Shown in pieces: positions 23,090-29,934 of a stretch of DNA of 32,676 nt; the stretch's first letter is position 1, and each line of letters starts with the position of its first letter. This DNA comes from Cryomorphaceae bacterium BACL11 MAG-121001-bin54 (lineage in GTDB: Bacteria > Bacteroidota > Bacteroidia > Flavobacteriales > BACL11). Where the stretch lies: positions 10,001 to 42,676 of the forward strand of contig CAJJAH010000005.1 in the NCBI GenBank assembly GCA_905182255.1. Reading direction: 5' to 3'. The position numbers were made by a program, and so were the translations under genes. The notes below the pieces were generated by a model, which ran no database searches, was not told where the DNA came from, and saw nothing but the letters and a program-made list of their open reading frames with translations.

Positions 23090-23887
23090 ATGCCAGAAGG
23101 CCCAGAAGTAAAAATAGCTTCAGATTATTTCAACGAATTTTTTTCCAAAAGTAATAAAATAGAATTTGAAACTATTTCTGAGTATTATGATCAAAAATAT
23201 TTTACTGTTTTCAAAACAATTAGCGAATTACTTAAAACACCCAAACCAACTTTTACAGTAGGAAAAAATATATTTCTTGAATTAGAAAACAATCTAATAT
23301 TTAATTTCCATTTAGGCATGACTGGAGGTTGGTCAAATGAGTTAGTTAAACATTGTCACTTTCGTGCTTTTGACTCTAATAATGATCTATTTTTTAAAGA
23401 TGTAAGAAAGTTTGGTAATATGAAGATCATAACACAAGATCAATTTAATGAAAAATTTAATCCTGATTATGATCTTCTCAATAAATCATATTGTTTAAAA
23501 AGTCATTTAGATTATTTAGTGGATAATATTAGAGCCAAAAAAACCATTTGTTCCTTGATTATGGATCAAAAATATTTTCCTGGCGTCGGAAATTACATTA
23601 AATCTGAAAGCTTGTATATATCAAAAATACACCCTGAAGAAAAATGGGGTAACCTTAATAAAGATAAAATAACTAGCTTAATAAGCAATACACAAAAAGT
23701 AATGAAGGATAGCTACAAATCTGGAGGTGCAGAGTTAAAGGATTTTAAAAACCCTTTTAATCCATCCAAATTTAGACTGCAAATTTACGGCAAGAAATAT
23801 ACTGAACAAAATAACATAGTAACATCTGAAAAAACTTCTGATTCTAGAAAGACTTGGTTTTGTTCTAAACAACAGAAATTAATTTAA
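23090..23887 (+). CDS. Fpg/Nei family DNA glycosylase with a degenerate zinc finger
   Basis: A bifunctional base-excision repair enzyme that removes oxidised bases and nicks the strand. The N-terminus is MPEGPEV, giving the essential N-terminal Pro and Glu after Met removal. A conserved Lys is at 59 (VGKN), HLGMTG is at 74-79, and the helix-two-turn-helix MDQKYFPGVGNYIKSE at 158-173. In place of the normal four-Cys zinc finger, residues 230-262 keep the beta-hairpin outline (IYGKKYTEQNN; DSRKTWFCSKQQ) with the finger Arg (253) but only one Cys (258). This resembles the zincless finger of NEIL1-type enzymes. Substrate range cannot be told from sequence. It is last in a run with the two tiny membrane proteins. 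Confidence 0.9.
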   Translation: MPEGPEVKIASDYFNEFFSKSNKIEFETISEYYDQKYFTVFKTISELLKTPKPTFTVGKNIFLELENNLIFNFHLGMTGGWSNELVKHCHFRAFDSNNDLFFKDVRKFGNMKIITQDQFNEKFNPDYDLLNKSYCLKSHLDYLVDNIRAKKTICSLIMDQKYFPGVGNYIKSESLYISKIHPEEKWGNLNKDKITSLISNTQKVMKDSYKSGGAELKDFKNPFNPSKFRLQIYGKKYTEQNNIVTSEKTSDSRKTWFCSKQQKLI

Positions 23888-24037
23888 ATATAATATTAAT
23901 AAAAATTCAATATACTTAATAAGTCTGAATATTACATGTATGATACAATTAGGTATTCACAACTCTATCAGTTGATTGAAAATTAAGATACTTTTTGTAA
24001 TATTCTAAAAACATAAAAAATACTTAAAAAAACGAAA

Positions 24038-24649
24038 ATGAAAATATATAAAATACTTCTTATTGCTCTATTATTAAATAACACATCATTATTTGCACAA
24101 AAATATCCAACAATTAACATTGGTGAACAAATGCCTATGCAAAAAATAGAAATATTTGACACAAATGAAAAGAGCAGAACACTTAATAACAGCCTAAAAA
24201 AAAATGGTCTATTAGTAGTATTTACTTCCAACTCTTGTCCTTTTGTAGTAATGTGGGAAGATAGATATAAATTACTAGAAGAAAAGTGTAAGAACAACAA
24301 CATAGGGATGGTTTACATAAACTCAAATCAAGCAAAAAGAGATGGAGATGATTCAGTTGAAAAAATGATAAATCATTCAAAAGAAATGGGTTATACTTTT
24401 CCATATTTGATAGATAAAAATAGTGCAATGGCAAATGCCTTTGGCGCCAAAACAACTCCTCATATATTTTTATTTAATAACGAAAAAACATTGATATACA
24501 AAGGGGCTATAGACAATAATTATAAGTCAGCTAACGATGTTACTGAAAACTATTTATTAGATGCATTAGAGAACGTTAGTAATCAACAAGCTATTAGTAT
24601 TAAAGAAACTAAAGCCGTAGGATGCAGCATAAAAAGGGTTAGAAAATAA
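24038..24649 (+). CDS. exported thioredoxin-fold (AhpC/TSA-like redoxin) protein
   Basis: A 203-residue periplasmic protein: signal peptide 1-20 (ending LFA), then a thioredoxin fold. The active-site segment is FTSNSCPFVVMWEDRY (about 62-77), with only one cysteine, Cys67; the position occupied by Cys in a CxxC motif is Asn or Ser. The cis-Pro loop is KTTPHIF. The C-terminus has GCSIK, a second conserved cysteine seen in this branch. A single peroxidatic-type cysteine argues for a peroxiredoxin-like or thiol-binding role rather than a disulfide reductase. It is 150 nt after the glycosylase, with no clear terminator between. Confidence 0.82.
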   Translation: MKIYKILLIALLLNNTSLFAQKYPTINIGEQMPMQKIEIFDTNEKSRTLNNSLKKNGLLVVFTSNSCPFVVMWEDRYKLLEEKCKNNNIGMVYINSNQAKRDGDDSVEKMINHSKEMGYTFPYLIDKNSAMANAFGAKTTPHIFLFNNEKTLIYKGAIDNNYKSANDVTENYLLDALENVSNQQAISIKETKAVGCSIKRVRK

Positions 24650-24668
24650 ACCCTATAAACCAAAATTA

Positions 24669-24712
24669 ATTATATAATAGCAGCAATTTTATCTTAACAT
24701 TATATAATAGCA
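24669..24712. repeat. 14-nt direct repeat in the intergenic gap
   Basis: ATTATATAATAGCA occurs at 24669-24682 and again at 24699-24712, a period of 30 nt. It lies in the 199-nt convergent gap between the redoxin gene and blh. No terminator hairpin is obvious in this gap. Confidence 0.5.
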
Positions 24713-24743
24713 CATCTATTAGAGCTATCATCATAACAATCCA

Positions 24744-24812
24744 CTAATTAAATTCACTCCAAATTTTAATCACTTCTGGGGCAGATGTATTTTGCCTAAT
24801 AATTAACACTCT
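24744..24812 (-). pseudogene. possible relict C-terminal tail resembling the flavin reductase at 28727-29390
   Basis: On the minus strand a short frame reads RQNTSAPEVIKIWSEFN and then stops at 24744-24746. The tail of the flavin reductase-like gene reads RLSTTPASEMNKFWKRKI. Both share S/T-x-P-x-x-E-x-x-K-x-W, and the DNA is alike over about 34 bases (24759-24792 against about 28741-28774). An in-frame stop at about 24813-24815 shows that nothing longer remains. It may be a leftover of a related gene; chance similarity cannot be excluded. Confidence 0.3.
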
Positions 24813-24848
24813 TTAAGAACTAAGTATTCAAAATCAAAAATAATTTAC

Positions 24849-25745
24849 TTATTTTTTATTATAAAAATTAGTCATTATTATTGCATGAGGCAATGTTATA
24901 ACTGAGATACCAATTATTGAAAAAAGAAATACCGAAATATCAATGAACCCAAAATTCATTAACAATAAGAAAATTACTAAAAACAAAATAGAAAGTAAAG
25001 TATGAGGATACAATAATTTAATAAAACTAAGAAGGTTTAAATCAGACTGCAAAGATTTCAAGTAATCAAACTCTTGTTTCAAAACTTTAATTGAATGAAG
25101 AAAAATAAAGTATAATGTAAAACTGATAATTATTGGAAATAAATAAAAAGTAATATGAATTAAGATCAACAGAAATATTTCATTCATTAACTGCTGATTA
25201 GAAATACTTGATTTATAATTTTCAAAAAATAACAAAGAAATTATTATTAAATTAGTAAAATAAAAAATATACTTAAAAATTGAAATATTAAATACCAGAC
25301 TAAAATTCTCAGTATCTATAAACTGATTTGATAGTAACAATAATTCCTTATTATTATAAAAAATTAAAGTTGAAAGTAACGCAAATCCCCAAATCAAATA
25401 AATAATTCTTTTCTTATATGTAAAAGAATAATCTACAAGTTGAGATTCACCAAAATGGTAAGATGACAAGAATAAAAAGAAAACAAGTGATATAACTGGT
25501 GTTATCCACCAGAAAAAACAGTAAATAATTATAGTTACAATATATATTAAATAAAATCTAAATCTTGTGATTTTGTTAGATGATAAGTAAATAATATTAT
25601 CAATTGCTCCGTGAGGAATACCAAAAAGAGAAATTAAAATTATAGAACCTAAAACTTGACTCTGCATGCTAATCTCACCATTTAATGTGAAAATTGCAAA
25701 AAGAGCATAAACAAATATGAGATATGTGAATGTAAATTTATTCAA
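24849..25745 (-). CDS. blh: Brp/Blh family beta-carotene 15,15'-dioxygenase
   Basis: Splits beta-carotene into two retinals, the chromophore of the rhodopsin encoded next to it. It is a polytopic membrane enzyme of up to 298 residues. Its iron-binding histidines are recognisable in GIPHGAIDN (about 42-50), SSYHFGESQ (about 94-102), FLHSIKVLK (about 219-227) and LPHAIIM (about 283-289). No ATG precedes the first conserved helix: an upstream stop lies at 25782-25784, and the only early start is TTG at 25743-25745. The next Met, codon 27, would remove the first helix, so TTG is kept with caution. The start lies directly after the T-run of the rhodopsin terminator. Expression may depend on read-through. 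Confidence 0.88.
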   Translation of the reverse strand: MNKFTFTYLIFVYALFAIFTLNGEISMQSQVLGSIILISLFGIPHGAIDNIIYLSSNKITRFRFYLIYIVTIIIYCFFWWITPVISLVFFLFLSSYHFGESQLVDYSFTYKKRIIYLIWGFALLSTLIFYNNKELLLLSNQFIDTENFSLVFNISIFKYIFYFTNLIIISLLFFENYKSSISNQQLMNEIFLLILIHITFYLFPIIISFTLYFIFLHSIKVLKQEFDYLKSLQSDLNLLSFIKLLYPHTLLSILFLVIFLLLMNFGFIDISVFLFSIIGISVITLPHAIIMTNFYNKK

Positions 25746-25786
25746 AAAAAATAAAAAAAATAGGGCAGGATAAATCCTGCCCTATT
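25744..25786 (-). terminator. strong terminator between proteorhodopsin and blh
   Basis: A perfect 12-bp inverted repeat, 25759-25770 with 25775-25786 (AATAGGGCAGGA and its complement), loop of four. On the minus strand it is followed by two runs of eight T's down to 25744. It sits 17 nt after the rhodopsin stop codon and immediately ahead of blh, so most rhodopsin transcripts should end here. Confidence 0.92.
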
Positions 25787-25803
25787 TCTTTAAATTAAAA
25801 CAA

Positions 25804-26535
25804 CTAAGCTACTTTTTTATTTGATTCAGCTATAGCGATAGAATAAACCACTAATCCAAATCCGATTTTGTTAATTGCATCAGCAATGTTATACCATACA
25901 TCAACACTTTCTGGTGCCATAACACTACTTAACCATCCACCCTCCATACACATGTATCCAATTGGATAGATTGACCATCCTACTAATACAAACCAAGCTA
26001 AATATTTAACGCCTTTCTTAATAGCATCAGAATTACTTTTTTCAGCTAATTGAGCAACCTCACCAAACCATACAGTGTAAGCTATGTATAAGTAACCAAT
26101 AGTTGAAAGCACCCCCCATGTTACAGAATGACCAGTAGTTCCATCTGAGAATGCCTCTCCAATATATCCACAAACTAGCATCCAAGTTGAAGCAAGAATT
26201 AACTTCCATAATAGACTTTTCTTAGCTCCAGCCAGTTTAGTAAGTAAATAAAACTCAACACACATCAATGGAACAGTTAAGATCCAATCTACATATCTGA
26301 AGAAAGTTGGAGAAGTTTCAGTTGCTAACCAGTAGTCTCTCATGTAATAATAGTGTACAGCAGCTATACCCGTAATTAGAGCTGATACTAGTAAAGACAT
26401 TTTCCATTTGTCGTCAACACTTCCTCTTTCAACGAAAAAGAATACAGATGCTGCTAACATTGCAATATAACCAATAAAGAATGTGAAAGCCACATAATTA
26501 TCTGGTGCAATTGCTGTAATAACATTTAATAACAT
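25804..26535 (-). CDS. proteorhodopsin, green-type proton pump
   Basis: A seven-helix, light-driven proton pump of the inner membrane, 243 residues. The retinal Lys is K223 (ADAINKIGFG). In helix C, RYVDWILTVPLMCVEF gives Arg80, proton acceptor Asp83, Thr87 and proton donor Glu94, the DTE pattern of outward proton pumps (D97/T101/E108 in the reference numbering). The conserved His61 matches H75. The tuning position (reference 105) is Met91; Met or Leu there goes with green absorption and Gln with blue. It pairs with blh just downstream. A promoter lies 27 nt ahead of the ATG. Confidence 0.97.
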   Translation of the reverse strand: MLLNVITAIAPDNYVAFTFFIGYIAMLAASVFFFVERGSVDDKWKMSLLVSALITGIAAVHYYYMRDYWLATETSPTFFRYVDWILTVPLMCVEFYLLTKLAGAKKSLLWKLILASTWMLVCGYIGEAFSDGTTGHSVTWGVLSTIGYLYIAYTVWFGEVAQLAEKSNSDAIKKGVKYLAWFVLVGWSIYPIGYMCMEGGWLSSVMAPESVDVWYNIADAINKIGFGLVVYSIAIAESNKKVA

Positions 26536-26562
26536 TTTTTTATTTTTTTAATTAATATTCAG

Positions 26563-26590
26563 CAAACTTAATAAAAATAATTGAAATCAA
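26563..26590 (-). promoter_or_regulatory. proteorhodopsin promoter
   Basis: Minus strand: TTG (complement of 26588-26590), 17 nt, -7 element TAAGTTTG (complement of 26563-26570). This gives a leader of about 20-25 A/T-rich bases before the rhodopsin ATG. Farther upstream an imperfect palindrome pairs TGTATA (26610-26615) with TATACA (26634-26639), a possible regulator site without further support. Confidence 0.65.
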
Positions 26591-26727
26591 GTAATTAAAT
26601 CTTTTATTTTGTATAATTTTTTATTGATAAAACTATACATTTATTAAATAATTATATATAATTTAAAATATTGCTAGAAAATAGTGCTATTTAAGAAATA
26701 TTAAAATAAAAAATGAGCTATTTTCAT

Positions 26728-28578
26728 TTATTCAATAATTACCTTCTTTTCAACCGATCCATCATCATAGATGTAAAAAAGAGATTGATCTCTTAAAATT
26801 GTATTAATTGTCACTTCCCTTCCAAGTACATCGACAATACGAATCAATTGTCGGTTTTGACTAAAACTATATTCTTCTATTACTAAAGGACTTTCACAAA
26901 GCTGTTCAAAAAAAAGCCATACTTCTCTACTAGCAGAAATATCCATATTACCATAAGCTCCAGGCCAATCGTGACCACCACCGTCTACCGAATAAAGCCA
27001 CACCTGAGTGCAAGAACCAGATTCTGTGTGTTTATCAGAATTTACTGAACTTCCATCTGTTGGGTCAATGTCTGGAAATGTATTTGAATTTAATTCAGTT
27101 AATCCAAACATATTTGTAAAAAAACTAATTGTATTAGGAATACTTGGATACGCTCCCCAACCTCCATTGTTGTTGGGGTCGCCCTGCCAATATGTTACAT
27201 TGTCTTGATTTCCATGAATTTCAAGTATGGAAACCTCTTTAACTGGATTACAATTATCCATAATATCTTGCATAATCATACCAGCTACGGGTGCAATAGC
27301 CTTAAATGTTTCAGAAGCCTGACAGGCTAACATATAACTAAAATCACCACCATTTGACATTCCCGTACTAAAAATATCTTGTTCACTCAGGGAATACATA
27401 GCTTGAAGTGAATCTATCAGTCCCTCAACAAAAGCAACATCATCTACTGTTTGATTATTCTGAAAATCATAACCAACATTAAAAAAAGTAGTATTTGAAC
27501 CATCTAGTGTACCTTGAGGATAACACACGGCAAATCCAAATTCTTCAGCTAGCGCATTAAATTGAGAATAATCCATAATGCCTTGTGCACTACCACTATA
27601 TCCATGAAAAACTAATACTAAGGGACAATTAGGCGGAGCAGAACTAGCATGGTAATAAATATAGTCCCTATTGCCAAATGTTGCGTAATCAACAGCTTCA
27701 ATTTGGGTAAATATACTATCGTTTTCTGAATTAAAATCGTTAATCAAACCATTTACATTACTAATAAAAATTTCAAGTGTCTGTAAACCAGATGTATTAA
27801 AAGTAAGGATATCAGGATGAGAAAAATTATAAGTTCCCAAAGAAGGAATTGATAAAGAATTAAAACTGGTAGTGTAAACATTTGCGCCGATAGTCCAAGA
27901 AGCATCGAAGGACTGAATGATATTTAAACCTGTGTTTGTAACAGTACCTTCAATTACATATGGGGTTTGAGTATCTATAGTAGAATTAATTGAATGTGAG
28001 CTAAGCTCCAAATCAGTACCCTCTAATTCAAATACTAATACATCATCAATCCCCCAACCAAACAACCAATTATTGTCATCAAAATAATGAAACGCTAATA
28101 AAACATTTGCATTTCCTGCTAGTGAGCTTAGACTTATTGTTTGCGCATCCCAAGCGCCATCATCAGTACCAATAATTGTTTGGAGTAAATTCCATGAAAT
28201 GCCATTATCAAGCGAATATTCTATTGTAGCTACTTCCGTACCCCCATTTAATGATCCTGCATCAAAATAACTTTGAAATTGAAGCACAGCAGATGTCAGG
28301 TTAGTTAAATCGAAAGGTGGCATAATAAGATAATCAATTGTTTTATCACAATCACATTCATCATCATTGGTAGCAATAAATCTGCCATGCGCTCCTATAC
28401 TCCACCACTGGCTTTGCAACAAAGTGTTAGTACCCAATAACCAACCTCCATCAGAAGAATTGGTAGTTTGTGTCCAACCTGAGGGAAAAGTAAGTCCTTC
28501 AAAATCTTCCTCTAAAAGAATGGTTTGACCGAGTCCAAGTAAAGGTAACCAAAGTAATATAAATAGTAATTTTTTCAT
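26728..28578 (-). CDS. T9SS-exported esterase (PHB depolymerase/feruloyl esterase-like) with choice-of-anchor domain
   Basis: A secreted multidomain enzyme of 616 residues. Residues 1-18: signal peptide. 20-185: a jelly-roll of the choice-of-anchor J/MAM-like type (EEDFEG, GWGIDDVLVFE), often carbohydrate- or surface-binding. 186-295: a CARDB-like beta-sandwich (IEGTVTNTGLN). 300-562: an alpha/beta hydrolase related to LpqC and polyhydroxybutyrate depolymerases, with oxyanion segment HGYSGS (325-330), nucleophile Ser408 in GMSNGG, Asp459 (HGNQD) and His536 (GGGHDWPGA). 565-616: a type A T9SS sorting domain ending YDDGSVEKKVIIE. It likely cuts polyester or plant/algal ester bonds outside the cell; the substrate is inferred from the family only. 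Confidence 0.88.
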   Translation of the reverse strand: MKKLLFILLWLPLLGLGQTILLEEDFEGLTFPSGWTQTTNSSDGGWLLGTNTLLQSQWWSIGAHGRFIATNDDECDCDKTIDYLIMPPFDLTNLTSAVLQFQSYFDAGSLNGGTEVATIEYSLDNGISWNLLQTIIGTDDGAWDAQTISLSSLAGNANVLLAFHYFDDNNWLFGWGIDDVLVFELEGTDLELSSHSINSTIDTQTPYVIEGTVTNTGLNIIQSFDASWTIGANVYTTSFNSLSIPSLGTYNFSHPDILTFNTSGLQTLEIFISNVNGLINDFNSENDSIFTQIEAVDYATFGNRDYIYYHASSAPPNCPLVLVFHGYSGSAQGIMDYSQFNALAEEFGFAVCYPQGTLDGSNTTFFNVGYDFQNNQTVDDVAFVEGLIDSLQAMYSLSEQDIFSTGMSNGGDFSYMLACQASETFKAIAPVAGMIMQDIMDNCNPVKEVSILEIHGNQDNVTYWQGDPNNNGGWGAYPSIPNTISFFTNMFGLTELNSNTFPDIDPTDGSSVNSDKHTESGSCTQVWLYSVDGGGHDWPGAYGNMDISASREVWLFFEQLCESPLVIEEYSFSQNRQLIRIVDVLGREVTINTILRDQSLFYIYDDGSVEKKVIIE

Positions 28579-28726
28579 AACACGAATGTACTTAATAAAT
28601 TAATACAAACACTCTAACCCAATAAGAAATAGACAAGTAAATAGAAAATCATCTAACTATGATTAATAATTCTTATTTAACAAAATCATTAAAATATTAA
28701 AACCAAATTAAGTTAATTTGTAATTG

Positions 28727-29390
28727 TTAAATTTTTCTTTTCCAAAATTTATTCATTTCTGAAGCAGGTGTAGTGCTTAATCTTGGAAAAGGTAATTCAG
28801 CTATCTTGTTCATAGTATAGTAAGAATTTAAGCCACCAACCCCTACTGAATTACTATCCTCCAAATCAATTGATCCTTCTAGCTATAAAATTAATACCAT
28901 CATCTAATAAAACATGCTCTACCTCTCCAATAATAAATTTACAACCGTTACTTTTAATTGGAATTATTTCATGTAATTTAAGACCTATTTTCACTTTACT
29001 TTCCTTTACAAAAGGAGGGGAGTAATTATCAATATAAAAACTTTCTAAATTACAATAATCAAACTCCGATTGGTCTTCATTAAAATTAAGGGAAGTATAA
29101 TGTGCCTTTTCAACAAAATTAGAATTCACATGATTAATAGTGAAATGTTTAGTTTCTAATATGTTGTTTAAGGTATCTCGTTTCACATTATTATTTGGAC
29201 GCATTACAAAACCAATTAGTGCCGGATCACTTCCTAAATGTACAACCGAGCTGAATATAGCTAAGTTTGTATTGCCACTTTCACTTAAAGTACCAATCAA
29301 ATTAGCAGATTTAATTCCAGTAATAGAATTCATTAACCTTAATCTTTTAATTCTGTTTAAATCCTTAATTTCTAATTTTGTATAATGCAT
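28727..29390 (-). pseudogene. flavin reductase-like (FMN-binding split barrel) gene with a +1 frameshift
   Basis: The first 170 codons (from ATG at 29388-29390) read a flavin reductase-domain protein: LMNSITGIKSANLIGT, NLAIFSSVVHLGSDPALIGFV and HFTINHVN are typical of the DIM6/NTAB family, which binds FMN. The frame stops at 28866, but the next frame continues seamlessly with EGSIDLEDSNSVGVGGLNSYY and ends at 28727 (NKFWKRKI). Removing one base at about 28880, within TAGCTAGA on the coding strand, restores a normal product of about 220 residues. So this is either a recent pseudogene or a sequencing indel. It is the last gene of the cluster that starts with the SDR. Confidence 0.8.
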
Positions 29391-29428
29391 GTGAAATAAT
29401 AATTAATTAAAATAATTCAGAGAATTGA

Positions 29429-29933
29429 TTAAACATTTCTTGTATCATAAGCCCAATGCAATAAGGCTTGTCTTTGTTTTTTTCTACAAGATAAATCTCC
29501 TTTTTTACAATTTTTCTTTATTGCACCTAAATGCCTTACGATTGATTTCCATCTCTTAATTTGACGAATATCCTCATCTAGCTAACCTTCTTCCCATAAA
29601 ATACCTGCAATACCACTGAAACCATCCTCTAGGGTCATCATCATAAATCCAACCCTTATTCTTCCAATGCGATAATGGCATAGAAGCATCAATTTTAAAG
29701 AAATTAAGATTAGAATCTTTTTTATGCTCTGATAAGACAGCATTCTCAAACCAATTATCAGGGAATTCATTGTAGCAATCGTTCATATATTTTCCCCCAA
29801 ATATACCTAACTCTAACATTTCCTTAGGCTCAAGCTCAGGCTTAAAATCTGGATGAAAATTTTTCCCTATTTCTTCGCTAAGAAAATAAAAGAAATTTTC
29901 TTGCATCTTATCATTTACAACTATTAATTTCAT
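29429..29933 (-). pseudogene. conserved protein of unknown function, +1 frameshift
   Basis: The frame from ATG at 29931-29933 reads 119 residues rich in aromatic and acidic positions (GIFGGKYMNDCYNEFPDNWF; GWIYDDDPRGWFQWYCRYFMGRRL) and stops at 29574. The next frame carries on with [18 protein letters not shown], then [20 protein letters not shown], to a stop at 29429-29431. Taken together, about 167 residues form a family I recall as conserved in bacteria but without a known role. The two-part Trp/Arg-rich layout suggests nucleic-acid or cofactor binding, which is a guess. The extra base is at about 29579. The ATG is one base after the RND gene stop, so it is operonic. Confidence 0.75.
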
Positions 29934-29934
29934 A

